Notes: generated by a model not told the origin, from the letters alone. A stretch of DNA of 64,000 bases from Conchocele bisecta (GCA_029237695.1 JAQRGA010000131.1:1-64000); one strand, 5' to 3'. Shown: positions 33,773 to 45,363, numbered from the stretch's first letter. Numbers and translations are program-made.

Positions 33773-34262
33773 CTCAGCGATGATCAGAGAGTAAAGTGTT
33801 ATAATGTAGCTTTGCGGTCCATGCATTATATGGCAGCACCCTTGAGCTATTATCTTACATGTAATTAAGTAGCATAAATACCAAGAAACAGTGCTAGGGA
33901 CTATGCAGTACCGAGTATAGAGATGCTTTCATCGTGCCTGACGTGGGTGGCCTTAGGCAACTGATCCATGTGCACAGACTGCTTAACTGCTGACACACGT
34001 TCGCATCACATTAAAATCGTCTCCATGGGAGCCGACGTTGGTGTGTAATGGGAACATGGTTCAACGGTGGGTAAGGCGATGGCCGTAGGCGACACGCGCT
34101 TGGCATAATGAACTTCTTTTTGTATATACTGTATATACTTATTATTATTATATCATTTGCCCACATGACTGTATAGTATCACATACTTATGCCTGTTATA
34201 TTTAAATGTACATGTCTTACTCTCCTATGGGAGGAAATAAAGAAGTACTACTACTACTACTA
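33773..34262 (+). repeat. LINE 3' untranslated region and (ACT)n tail
   Basis: It ends GGAGGAAATAAAGAAGTACT followed by ACT repeats, a typical LINE terminus. Confidence 0.7.
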
Positions 34263-34811
34263 TTACTTGGCAATGAAAGAACGACAGTGGCGAATTCGGT
34301 ATTAATACCTGATATTGTTATAACACATAAACCACAATATTATGCAACACGTACAACTGTATGAGGGTGACAATTCATGGTAACAATAATGATATCGGGG
34401 TGACAGGGACTATATAATAGCCAGTATTCCTAGAAAAAGTATGATGGTGGGGCCAGATTTCGGGTTATTAACACTTGAAACTAATGGCGGTTATGTCTAA
34501 ACATGCCCACAAGTTCATATTCCATACCGATCGCGACCTCACGCGTGCGCATACAATTTACACATTCGGAATACCCCGAAAACACAAACTAACCAGTAAA
34601 CCCACCACACGACCATGTGAATCGAGACTAACTAATACAGGCGACTGTGGGAGCAACTAGACACAAGCAACTAGGGTGGGAGCGGACACGAATCTAGGGT
34701 GGGGAGTCACACAGCCGGGGGTCACGAAGCTTGGGTCGGGAATCGTATCGCACTGGGGAAATAAGTCGGTGGGGTAATGGGATATTGGCATTGTCATGGT
34801 CCCAACCAATA
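34263..34811. other. Stretch without recognised gene
   Basis: Mixed AT-rich and, at 34660-34760, G-rich purine text (GGTGGGAGCGG, GGTGGGGAGTC). No supported exon. Confidence 0.4.
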
Positions 34812-34879
34812 TTAAAGGTACATGCCCACTCAGTAGGCACAGCATTTTCTTTATATCGGAGACATCATATTTAACATTT
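34812..34879 (-). mobile_element. Family D terminal fragment
   Basis: TTAAAGGTACATGCCCACTC followed by the text of a D right end in reverse (CATCATATTTAACATTTTCT). It is cut at CTGCC by the next repeat. Confidence 0.7.
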
Positions 34880-34882
34880 TCT

Positions 34883-35260
34883 GCCAGAACAGAACAGAAC
34901 AGAACAAATCGTTTATTTTCGCAAAAATAGTTTCAGTCCACATGCAGGTGGAATAAGAAACATGTATGCTGAGTACTAAGCATGGTGACGTCTATAAAGC
35001 TCATGTAGGCAGGCGATGCGCCACGACGAGACGGGGTCCACAGACTACTACAATGAATTAACATTAATAATTGATAATCAATGAGAAATTTTCAATTTTC
35101 AAACAATGATCAATTTACTCAACCTGGCATATGTGAATGCGGGTTATTACTATTATTATAATAATAATCCGACCCAAAAGACCTGTCGTGCATGTGATCA
35201 GTTGTGATACAGTCCGGGCTGTTGATATGTCAGTCAGAGCTGGACCAGCACAGGCCACGA
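34883..35260 (-). mobile_element. Possible LINE 3' end, reversed, with (TTCTG)n tail
   Basis: AGAACAGAACAGAACAAATC then GTTTATTTTCGCAA; on the minus strand this is an AATAAACGATTTG end with a TTCTG tail. The internal extent is uncertain. Confidence 0.45.
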
Positions 35261-36742
35261 ATGCACGTGAATGTTGTTGTTGTTGTTTTTTTTAAATGAA
35301 CAAATTCCAAGCATCAGCTCCATTCAATATAAGTCATGGTATAATAATCACGGCCCCCATGTCATCGTGGTACACCATACCCGCCCCGAAAACCTTTGTC
35401 ACATACATGTAGGTGAAACTGTGGCAATTGAACCAGCATGTAGATATCTATTTAATATAAATAGCATGTGTCTACCAAATACAGCTTACAGTTTAGAGAT
35501 GCATAATAAGTCACCTTTATTTATCAAATAAGATTTATAGTTAGTGCATGACCCACAGTGTGAGATGTGCAAAGAAAGAAATTGGAAAGCGCAAAATTGG
35601 AAAGCGCAAAATTCCACACTCAAAATAAATACGCAGTAGGCTCTTTTTTCGACCAAATCGAGGTAAGTGTGGTTTGACATTCAATGACCCAGAGCCGACA
35701 CGTGGTGTGTGTTCTTGCTGCTGCTGCCAAATAAATGTTACAGGGCGAGAAAAATGTGCTTCGGCCCGGGGCTCGAACCCGGGACATATTCTCCCGATAG
35801 TGAGTTACGTTCCGTGACATATGGCGACCAGTGTAGTTCCAGATCAGTCTGCACATTTGTGAAATCTGATCCGTACATTAATATACGCTCCTGCATGTAT
35901 GTGACCAGTGTAGTCCCAGATCAGACTGCACAGAACCTACACTGATGCATCGGAATTTAAACAAAGGGACACAACGGTATATGTTACCAGTGAAGACACG
36001 GATATGGCTGCACATTTGTGCCAGCCAATCAGGGTCCTCACTGATGGTCAAATAGGGATGAACACATGAGAATAGCGGTTATAACTTAACAATGCACCGA
36101 AATGTGGCATAAATAACGGTGGGTTTGTGTTAAAATAAACACAAACCCCGATCACGAAACTGCCTGACATGAACCGTAGATACATGATATGGCTATCGGC
36201 CGGTATAACTAGAAATCAGTAATGTGACAATTGATACAGAATATCTGGCCGGTGCCTCAACATAATATGTCGCAATTCTCATGAAATAGAGCACAGGTAC
36301 ACACAATCGAACATGCACGTCCTGTATGATAACTATATACAAAGTAATCGGCTCACGAGAAAATAGACGAGTTATAGTCGGTGATCAAAATGTCTTGAAT
36401 TTAGGTTAGTGAGACGCGTTTTTAGTTCAGTTTACACTCGAAACCTTTGAGATGTATGTTAATGTATTGGTAACTGTAAACTTTATGTCGAAAATTCACC
36501 CCAAACAGCAGTTTCGACACGCTGTAATGCGTTGTATAGGCGAGTTCGACAGGACTACTTCGTGTGGCCGCTCTGACAATGGTGGCGAATGGGAGTTTTA
36601 TGCTTTTCTAAGTACTATTATAATTACACCCGGACGCATTTGAATTATTTTGTACATTGTTTAGAAAGGTATTTCATGTATATACAAACAATAATTGACC
36701 ATCTAAGACACGCTAGAAATACCTGTGAGTGTTTTCCAGACG
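35261..36742. other. Stretch without recognised gene; scattered repeat pieces
   Basis: It contains a B-box-like GGTTCGAGCCCCGGG on the minus strand at ~35768 (tRNA-derived repeat), two pieces of the dispersed GTGACCAGTGTAGTCCCAGA repeat (35820-35945), and a duplicated GAAATTGGAAAGCGCAAAAT at ~35578-35612. No supported exon. Confidence 0.4.
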
Positions 36743-37029
36743 AGTAGGCCTATTTCACCAACATTGTAAAGTATACTTTCCTAGCAAAGTATACTTTGAG
36801 GGAGAAATTTTCAATTTTAGGATAAATTTATTAATTTTTATTATACTGAATTTATTACATTATCACAGCCATTTTGGCTGTGATAATGTAATAAATTCAG
36901 TATAATAATTCTGCATACTTTTAATCATCAAATATATGCAGTAGTTAGTTCTATATGAAATAATGCATTTTGGGAAAAATAAATGATTATACCTCAAAGT
37001 ACACTTTGCTAGATTTTGCAATTTTGATT
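36743..37029. mobile_element. Family C palindromic MITE (copy 5)
   Basis: Starts GTAGGCCTATTTCACCAACA, core TCACAGCCATTTTGGCTGTGA; the right end is slightly shortened. Confidence 0.85.
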
Positions 37030-37170
37030 CAGTCGGATACATTCTCATGATTACTGTTTCTACTGTTTCATCTGTATTCAACCTCTAATCAATGATTATT
37101 CCCTCAATTCAGTCGGATACATTCTCATGATTACTGTTTCTACTGTTCATCTGTATTCAACCTCTACGTT
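37028..37170. repeat. 80-bp direct duplication
   Basis: TTCAGTCGGATACATTCTCA recurs at 37028 and 37108 with the following ~60 bp shared. Confidence 0.85.
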
Positions 37171-37182
37171 ACATGCTAATGT

Positions 37183-37556
37183 CAGAGCTCCAGATAAGCT
37201 GCATATTTGCTTAAATACCCAATTAAAATTGGCAACAAAACAATTGGAATCAGAAGTAGCCAGTATCAAACAGCAATAACAAATTTGTGGTAAGTTTATC
37301 ATGCTGCAGAAAACAATAACCAGACCACAAATATAGCATATTTTTCTTATTTGCCATGAAAACACATCTTGGTATTTCATTAGAATTGCCAAGACATGTT
37401 TTCATTTCGAAGCATACTATTCAATAATTGCTGTCTGTTGATGTGTAAACAGTAGTGTGACTATCTTTTTACCCAATTAAAATGTTGAAATACCCAATTG
37501 CTTCAGAAATGATGGAGTGACAATACTCAATTACTAATTCCTTATCTGGAGCCCTG
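37183..37556. mobile_element. Family H hAT-like element (copy 2)
   Basis: Ends CAGAGCTCCAGATAAGCTG and CTTATCTGGAGCCCTG; the interior matches copy 1 in the opposite orientation. Confidence 0.7.
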
Positions 37557-38002
37557 TGATGTCCCATGCCATGTTTAAATGATGTGAATTATATATGATT
37601 ATTGCATAACCTGTAATAGTACTGACTACCCTTATTTATCTCCACCTGCCACCAAGGCTACTAATTACTATATGGGGTCAGATCGTTTCCCGCGTGAGTA
37701 GGTGCTATGGAAAACAAACAAGTGAAATATTATTGTTTTTGTATTTCGACGCGAAAATTCTGTGTTTGCTCGTGCTGTGATTCGCGATGACCATGTAACT
37801 TCCTCATATTGTTTTACTGCACGCCTGCATATGTTTGTCCATGTGTATTTTGAATGAAACAAACACCATCCAGAAACTTTATTATATTGTGTACTAGATT
37901 GTATTGTATAAGTACACTGTACAGTGTATTATGATGACATCCGGTATAGATCCGTGATATCTGCACTAGGTGTAAAATAGAGTCAGCCTATGCACGAGTA
38001 AA
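37557..38002. other. Stretch without recognised gene
   Basis: AT-rich; no repeat shared with the rest of the window noticed and no supported exon. Confidence 0.35.
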
Positions 38003-38319
38003 TACCGCTATCTTACTTTTTTGTCGTCAGCTGTTTATTTTCTATTTTCCATTTGTGTCATCAAAAACATGCTTTGACAGCATTTTAGCATAATTTACAA
38101 CATGCTTTGACAGCACTTTAGCATAATTTACAACATGCTTTGACAGCACTTTAGCATAATTTACAACATGCTTTGACTGCACTTCAAAATAATTCTGAAG
38201 TGCTGTCAAAAAAATGGAAATGATTCTGAAGTGCTGTCAAACCATGTTTTTATTGAGAAATAAGGCAATATGTAAAAGCAACAACAGACGACACTTGTTG
38301 TGTGTTGCGGTCTAAGGGC
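38003..38319. mobile_element. Family B MITE (copy 3) with expanded inner repeat
   Basis: It matches B from CTATCTTACTTTTTTGTCG to GCGGTCTAAGGG; the TTAACCC left end is degraded. The unit CATGCTTTGACAGCACTTTA is present three times at ~34-bp spacing instead of two. Confidence 0.65.
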
Positions 38320-38508
38320 TCACCGTGTACGATGGACATCTGCATTAGGTACCAGTCCACTTGAAAAAGGCTTAAATTATTCCGAACTCCTTAGCGAACG
38401 TTGTAGAACGTATACCAGTCGATCAGCGAGGCAGCGCATGCTGATGCTGTTGTTGTTTCTGTATTAACACAGCTCGTGTGCAAGGTATGTGCATGAGGAT
38501 GTGCTAAA

Positions 38509-38612
38509 TAAGTTATATCACGTTCGTCCGCATGTACCAGCGATAATCCGCGAGCTATCTAAGGCTCGCGGATTATCTCATCGTACATGCGGACGAACCG
38601 TGATCAAACTTA
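38509..38612. repeat. Long hairpin
   Basis: Arms TTCGTCCGCATGTAC / GTACATGCGGACGAA and GATAATCCGCGAGC / GCTCGCGGATTATC around TATCTAAG; outer AAGTTATATCACG pairs imperfectly. Confidence 0.95.
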
Positions 38613-38934
38613 TACTTACACCACTGAGCGGTGAAGTATTGTTTTGTCATGCATTTCACAGAGCGACAGTAACGTAACACCAGTAAAATGAAGGTTATTC
38701 GTTGTTTGTATTATAGCATGTGACGATTACTCATACAGCTCAAGGTAGATTGAATGAATGGAGGTTATTGTATGTCAAAGGTGATTGCCGCTGAGTTATG
38801 CTATGCACATTAGCAGCAACATGTGACCGGAGAAATGGGGTTTATGACAAGTACTACATGTATTAGTTGGATCACGTGTGTCCGTCTGTAAACAATTCAA
38901 AACAATATTATGTTTTTATTATATTAAATTAAAG

Positions 38935-39245
38935 CAAAATTTAATAATGAGCCTTCATTTCATTTTGTAAAATATTGATTTTATTGCGAAAAAACAATTT
39001 CCCCGTGTTGAATGCCCATAGACTTAACATGGGGGAAATTTTTAGAATTTCAGAAATACCGGACCGATTTTCCAAATTTAACTTGTGTTTTCTTAGTAGT
39101 TAGATCATTTCCAAGCTATCTAGCTAGATTTCCGAATCAATTTCCAATTGTTTTCGTTTTTCGACACCTTCATGTTCTCCACCTCTTTTTCCCCCATGTT
39201 AAATTTCCATAGAGAACTCGTTTTTCGTAATAAAATCAATACTTC
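38935..39245. mobile_element. Diverged family F palindromic element
   Basis: ATATTGATTTTATTGCGAAA on the left and TTTTTCGTAATAAAATCAAT on the right are inverted, with ACATGGGGGAAATTT and CCCCCATGTTAAATTTCC inside. It matches 48283-48603. Confidence 0.7.
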
Positions 39246-39316
39246 TTGGCTTTTATTATCAGACAAGCATATTTTTTCTTATTTTCCAGAAAAACACATC
39301 TTGATATTTCATTAGA

Positions 39317-39552
39317 AAAGTATACGTATCTTGCTAAGTACACTTTGGGGCGAAATTTTCAAATTAAGGATACATTTATTAATGTTTATGATACTGAATT
39401 TACTACATTATCACAGCAATTGTGGCTGTGATAATGTAATAAGTTCAGTATAGTAATTCTGCATACTTTTAATGATCAAATATATGCAGTCGTTAGTTCT
39501 ATATGAAATAATACATTTCGGGAAAAATAAATGATTACTCCGTCAAAGTATG
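39317..39552. mobile_element. Family C MITE (copy 6)
   Basis: Lacks the first ~30 bp; core ACAGCAATTGTGGCTGTG; ends CTCCGTCAAAGTATGG. Confidence 0.75.
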
Positions 39553-40303
39553 GCATCGTCGACTCTACTTGCGAGGAAGGCCAGGAGTTAGACTCTGACT
39601 GGTGTGTGCATTCAGCTCTGAATCGACCGAGGTACAGTGTTGGACATGCCACGGTTCGTCCGTACGAGACTTATCGGTCGGTCGGAAATGCGGACGGACG
39701 TTATCTGCGTGCTCTAAACTTTAAATCTGATTTAACCCATTCAACCCTTTAACCCTAAATAACTGAAATGGAGGTATGTGTGACGTGGCTCTGTTGTCGT
39801 TCTTATTTTTGTGGCTGCGAAGACTGATCCGGCCTGCCTGTTTTTGATTAAATGTTGAGGGCTTTTGCCTTTATTTAGCAAGAAGTATTTACATTATAGT
39901 TATATCTGCAATAGAAGCAACATGTAACAGCTGGTGGTACAGTGTTGGAGACCTGGGGCTTCTTTAATTATGGGCCGTCGGGGGGATTAGGGTCGTTGAG
40001 ACCTTTATTTCTAGTTTAGGCCTTGGGACAGGGGATAGGGGTTGTTGTGCCGTGTCCTCCTTATATTATTTGGAGGACTAAGCGTTTGGGCTATCCCGTA
40101 TCTGATTGTTCAGTCATTATGTGCATACCGGCGGGACATGTTTTTTATTTTTGATTGCTTGTTTCTTTTGTCGGTAGCCGTTTTCTGATCTTCCATCTAT
40201 ACTGTGACAGCTGGTGTGTTCCCTGTGTAGCCGGGCTATGCTATGTGCCTGCGGCTCTTGTCATCATCGCACACGCTTCGTGGCTTTTATTATCAGACAA
40301 GCA
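39553..40303. other. Duplicated segment of unknown nature (U body, copy 1)
   Basis: Moderately GC-rich. It contains an E-like TTAACCCTAAATAACTGAAA at ~39748 and the phrases CTGTAACAGCTGG / CTGTGACAGCTGG 280 bp apart. No long frame and no recognised protein. Copy 2 is at 44317-45067. Confidence 0.5.
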
Positions 40304-40606
40304 CACCCATTAAGAATAGAGACTGGCAGGTATGGGGCAAATAGAATTGTGAGACATGAACGCCTCTGCCAACTGTGTAACTCAAACGATTTGGAGGATG
40401 AATATCATTTTGTTATTAGATGCCCGGTTTTTGACAATATTAGACAGAAATACATCAAACGTTACTATCACAACCGTCCCAGTATGTACAAATTCTCGAT
40501 TCTACTACAATCTACGAGCAGGTGCGAATTGGTAAATCTGTGTAAATTCATAACAGAAGCGTTTACAATAAGAAGACGCCTCACTATGCAGCGACATGAA
40601 GTATAA
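40304..40606 (+). pseudogene. LINE polyprotein C-terminal fragment
   Basis: About 100 codons in frame to a stop. They include RHERLCQLCNSNDLEDEYHF followed by VIRCP, the Cys-Cys-His-Cys motif found after the reverse transcriptase of many non-LTR elements, then YYHNRPSMYKFSILLQS and a basic C-terminus (RRRLTMQRHEV). Upstream domains are absent because reverse transcription stopped early; it cannot mobilise itself. Confidence 0.8.
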
Positions 40607-41812
40607 TTTGATGAGATCGCATGATTATGCGTTCAGATCTGGGGCTACGCTGGTTGAGAATGTTGTTGCATACTTCGTTTGTCACGGGAGCCGCGCAAAT
40701 GCGCAGTGAAAGGACAAAGTGCTAATTGAGGGTTATGCAACGTACATATAATCAGTATACACTAAGCCAGCTACTTTACAATCGAATAGAATACCACTAG
40801 CTTCATTGTCATCCAACATTACAACACGTCCGACAATATTGACCAATGCGTTAAGCCCTGACCAGCCTGCTCGCCGGGAAGGCTGATCTGGACAGGGGTC
40901 CGTTGCATAATTCTTGAGATCCATTTTGTTCGCAGTCGATTAAAAAATAAGTTGTAAATATAATTCAATCATTATTCAGTCATGGTATATTGTTTGCATT
41001 GTTACTATTAGCTAATCACGGTTGGATATGGTAACAATGACAACAATAATACATGCATATCATGTTAACAGCAAAACGAGTATTACTACATGTATAATCA
41101 ATAAGGAAACCATTGAAGCAGCTTAATTGATTAGCACATACATTCTTCTAATGGATATGTACTATGCAATAGTGTACAACGCAGTGTGATTCCTGGTCTT
41201 GACGCACATTTGAGCGTTCAGACCTGGGGCTACACTGGTCATAGTATATATAGTCATGAATTATACACCACAGCTCCAAATTGTTTGAATTATGTGCGTG
41301 GGCAGTCACGTAGGATTTTGGGGCGTGTCCAGCCGGGGTGGGGAACGTCACGGCAGCTCATTCACACAGTCTAATCCCTGACAGCTGAGTACTATAACGG
41401 ATCAAACTATATTAAACAACACGACCTCCGTCATACACCATACAGAATGTGTGAGTGCGCAGCCGAGATTGACCTCACGCTGGTGACAGGCGTTTTGGGT
41501 TCCCATTTGACAGCCGACAGCCTACTCCGTTACATATCACAGCTTATTCCACCAATCACCATGTTAAATCGTTGTACTTGACACTATCGGACAACATTGG
41601 TTCTCCAATAGTGGCAACGACAACAATTATACATGCACATGTAATTTTGCAATTTATGAACAGTTGTTAAGCAATTTCCACCCTCAAAATACTTACTTCT
41701 TCAAACTCAGGCAACTAATATCATGTTTCACTCATTACCTATCATGTTATTCATATATTGCTAGAAATTGAGCAAGTTATTATGACTAGAAACTGTATAT
41801 AGTTTATGTCAA

Positions 41813-41835
41813 TAAACTCTTCTTCTTCTTCTTCT
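41813..41835. repeat. (TTC)n microsatellite at LINE 3' end
   Basis: Seven or so CTT/TTC units directly after AATAAA. Confidence 0.9.
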
Positions 41836-42066
41836 TCATATCTTTTCTTATTTTCCATGAAAACACATCTTGGTATTTCATTGAAACAAGTTTAATGAAA
41901 TGCCAATACATGTTTTCATTTCGAAGAAAACTTCAATAATTGCTGTCTGTTGATGTGTAAACAGTAGTGTGATTTTATTTTACCCAATTATAATGGTGAG
42001 TTACCCAATTGCTTCAGAAATGATGGAGTGACAATACTCAATTACCAATTACTTATCTGGAGCCTG
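41836..42066. mobile_element. Family H element, right half (copy 3)
   Basis: Runs from TTTTCTTATTTTCCATGAAA to CTTATCTGGAGCCTGG; the left half is missing, as in 45068-45297. Confidence 0.7.
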
Positions 42067-42172
42067 GAAGCGACATTGCTGTAGAGACGCTTGGTCTAAT
42101 GTGTAGCTATTACGGCCAATGGTATACTAGTCCAGTAGCCTATTTCACAAAAATTGCAAAGTATACTTCTCT

Positions 42173-44093
42173 TACGGGGCGCCAAGTGGGACATGGCTCA
42201 ATTTTGTGCCACAAAATTCAAATTCAATTTTGTGCCACAAAATTCAATTCTGTGTCACAAAATTCACATTTGTGCCACAAAACTCAATTCTGTGTCACAA
42301 AATTCAATTCGTTGTCACAAAATTCACTTTTGTGCCACAAAACTCAATTCTGTGTCACAAAATTCACTTTTGTGCCACAAAATTCAATTTTGTGTAACAA
42401 AATTCAATTCTGTGTCACAAAATTCACTTTTGCCACAAAACTCAATTCTGTGTCACAAAATTCAATTATGTGTCACAAAATTCACTTTTGTGCCACAAAA
42501 TTCAATTCTGTGTAACAAAATTCAATTCCGTGTCACAAAATTCACTTTTGTGCCACAAAACTAAATTTTGTGTCACAAAATTCACTTTCGTGCCACAAAC
42601 TTCAATTCTGTGTCACAAATTTCAATTCTGTCAATTCTGTGTAGCAAAATTCAATTCTGTGTCACAAAATTCAATTCTGCACACGAATGTAAGAAGGACT
42701 ACCATTGGTCAGAAACTGCACTGGAGAAATGGATCACGGTCGCCGATCTACACATTCAATGTCGATGATTCATTTCTCATTCTGCCGATGATTCATTTCT
42801 CATTCTGCCATTTTGCTTCAACTATCTCCAAACAGTCAAACGTTGACAAACCCATTCGTGTTTAAACTCATTTGCGTTATACTTGTACACATAATTCATG
42901 TACATGTAGATTTCCCGCGAGTACAGACCTCATTTATTGTGTATCGCAAGGTACATCTGCCCCAGTTAAATCAATAATACACGCACTGTGACCTGTGTTC
43001 TGACTGCTGTCTGTGTTTATAAACAGAATGTGTGTATTGGGCCATTTGAGGAAACCATTTGTAGTATTTGTGTAGATACCATGGATACTAAGATGGTGTA
43101 TACTGTAAATAATGCATGTAGACACATAGTTGCGAACACGTATCTTCGCAACTAGTAGACACAGATCCAATACCATTTGTTTCACAAGGTTAGATCTACT
43201 GTTAGAATACGACGTCATCTAATGTCATTTTCGAGCATAAAACGTTACCTGATAAATAGAATACCAGACTAGTGTATTTTAATATCAAGTTCATCGGCAA
43301 GCCTCGGAATTCCTACGCGTTTCCTAGCCTTGCCTGATAAACTTGATATCAAAATACACTAGCCTGGTATTCTCTATATATGGGCATGCTCTCAGGTCTA
43401 GCTATGTCCCGGCTACTTTATGTTTGACCCTGTTTACATAATTGAGGGAAAATTCTGAATATTTTTCTTATTTCTCCTTCAAAGTATATATGCTTATATG
43501 GTGTGACCACTCATTTGTAATCATAATATAACCAAAATAACTGTCCATAAAGAAGTATAATATTGATATATTGGGTTACATTTTCGAATTGAAATATTTA
43601 AACCTGCAAGTGTACTCCACCATCTAGTAAAATGGACTAAGACCGATCTCAACCAATCAACGTAGAGATGACATAGACTATCCTACGCAAACTAATTTTT
43701 GTGGACAAAAATGAATTCTGTCCCACGAAACTGAATTTTCTTCACAAAACTCAATTCTGTCTTACAAAATTGAATCCTTTATCACAAAAATGAATTTTGT
43801 ATACGACACGCATGCAGAATTGAATTTTGTGACACAGAATTGAATTTTGTGACACAGAATTCAATTCTGTGTCCCAAAATTCACTTTTGTGCCACAAAAT
43901 TCAATTCTGTGTAACAAAATTCAATTCCGAATTTGTGACACAGAATTGAATTTTGTGACACAGAATTGACAGAATTGAATTTGTGACACAGGATTGAATT
44001 TTGTGACACAGAATTGAATTTTGTGATTTTTAGTGTTACAAAACTCAATTTTGTCTGGACACATAATTAACCTGTCCTGCATGGCGCCCCGTA
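42173..44093. mobile_element. Family N element (copy 2), 1921 bp
   Basis: Termini TACGGGGCGCCA / TGGCGCCCCGTA with 5-bp duplication TCTCT (42168-42172, 44094-44098). The left array of CACAAAATTC-type units is about 480 bp, versus about 130 bp in N1. The centre is nearly identical to N1. Confidence 0.92.
43258..43372. repeat. Shortened hairpin inside N2
   Basis: Same outer arms as N1 but about 32 bp of the inner left arm (the region of CTCGGCTCGGAAACGG in N1) is absent. Confidence 0.9.
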
Positions 44094-44316
44094 TCTCTTG
44101 CTAAGTACACTTTGAGGGAGAAATTTTCAAATTAAGGATACATTTATTAATTTTTATTATTTTGAATTTATTACAATTTTGGCTGTGATAATGTAATAAA
44201 TTCAGTATAGTAATTCTGCATACTTTTAATCATCAAATATATGCAGTCGTTAGTTCTATATGAAATACATGTACTACATTTCGGGAAAAATAAATGATTA
44301 CTCCGTCAAAGTATGG

Positions 44317-45067
44317 CATCGTCGACTCTACTTGCGAGGAAGGCCAGGAGTTACACTGTGACTTGTGTGTACATTCAGCTCTGAATCGACCGAGGTACAG
44401 TGTTGGATTTGCCACAGTTTGATCACGGTTCGTCCGTATGAGACTTATCGGTCGGACATGCGGACGGACGTTATCTGCGTGCTCTAAACTTTAAATCTGA
44501 TTTAACCCATTCAACCCTTCAACCCTAAATAACTGAAATGGACGTATGTGTGACGTTGCTCTGTTGTCGTTCTTATTTTTGTGGATGCGAAGACTGATCC
44601 GGCCTGCCTGTTTTTGATTAAATTTTGAGGGCTTTTGCCTTTATTTAGCAAGAAGTATTTACATTATAGTTATATCTGCAATAGAAGCAACATGTAACAG
44701 CTGGTGGTACAGTGTTGGAGACCTGGGGCTTCTTTAATTATGGGCCGTCGGGGGGATTAGGGTCGTTGAGACCTTTATTTCTAGTTTAGACCTTGGGACA
44801 GGGGATATGGGTTGTTGTGCCGTGTCCTCCTTATATTATTTGGAGGACTAAGCGTTTGGGCTATCCCGTATCTGATTGTTCAGTCATTCTGTGCATACCG
44901 GCGGGACATGTTTTTTATTTTTGATTGTTTGTTTCTTTTATCGGTAGCCTTCTTCTGATCTTCCATCTATACTGTGCCAGCTGGTGTGTTCCCTGTGTAG
45001 CCGGGCTATGTGCCTGCGGCTCTTGTCATCATCGCACACGCTTCGTGGCTTTTATTATCAGACAAGC
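44317..45067. other. Duplicated segment of unknown nature (U body, copy 2)
   Basis: Close match of 39553-40303, with a small rearrangement around 44418 (TTTGATCACGGTTCGTC). Confidence 0.5.
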
Positions 45068-45297
45068 ATATTTGTTCTTATTTTCCATGAAAACACATCT
45101 TGGTATTTCATTGAAACAATGTTAATGAAATGCCAATACATGTTTTCATTTCGAAGAAAACTTCAATAATTGCTGTCTGTTGATGTGTAAACAGTAGTGT
45201 GATTTTATTTTACCCAATTATAATGGTGAATTACCCAATTGCTTCAGAAATGATGAAGTGACAATACTCAATTACCAATTACTTATCTGGAGTCCTG
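45068..45297. mobile_element. Family H element, right half (copy 4)
   Basis: Same truncated form as 41836-42066; ends CTTATCTGGAGTCCTGG. Confidence 0.7.
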
Positions 45298-45363
45298 GAA
45301 GCTACATTGCTGTAGGGACGCTTGGTCTGATGTGTAGCTATTACGGCTAATGGTATACTAGTC

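Larger units (their letters stand above)
28661..34262 (+). mobile_element. Degenerate APE-type LINE, split by nested insertions
   Basis: A non-LTR retrotransposon reads in order: endonuclease start, linker, [insertion 29225-31592], reverse transcriptase, C-terminal Cys/His motif, 3' UTR with AATAAA at 34236, and an (ACT)n tail at 34244-34262. Multiple stops and frameshifts make it dead. The clade is not resolved from sequence alone; a CR1/Jockey-type order is consistent. Confidence 0.85.
40304..41835 (+). mobile_element. 5'-truncated LINE with (TTC)n tail
   Basis: It is present in unit 1 and absent in unit 2, where GACAAGCATATTTGTTC is uninterrupted at 45060-45076. The 3' end is AATAAACTCTTCTTCTTCTT. 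Only the C-terminal coding part is retained; the remainder is 3' UTR, perhaps with further repeats. Confidence 0.85.
39317..42172. repeat. Tandem duplication of a ~1.3-kb unit, unit 1
   Basis: The unit comprises a family C element, a ~750-bp segment starting CATCGTCGACTCTACTTGCG, and half of a family H element. It is repeated from 42133. A stub of a preceding unit (39247-39316) is also present. Unit 1 carries the LINE at 40304-41835. Confidence 0.9.
42133..44317. mobile_element. Family C MITE (copy 7), split by N2
   Basis: Left end CAGTAGCCTATTTCACAAAA to ...ATACTTCTCT at 42172; resumes TCTCTTGCTAAGTACACTTT at 44094. The intact copy at 45364 shows the uninterrupted sequence. Confidence 0.9.
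42133..45363. repeat. Tandem duplication of a ~1.3-kb unit, unit 2
   Basis: Same order as unit 1, without the LINE but with the N2 element in its leading family C copy. Confidence 0.9.

Noticed and set aside
36452..36643. RSDNGGEW in a 63-codon frame as a retroviral-type integrase motif
   Set aside because: Only this short string matches; surrounding residues do not resemble an integrase core and no other domain is nearby.
42099..42865. Frames of 130-138 codons with CHKIQFCVTKF-type repeats as proteins
   Set aside because: They are translations of the CACAAAATTC subterminal arrays of the N2 element.
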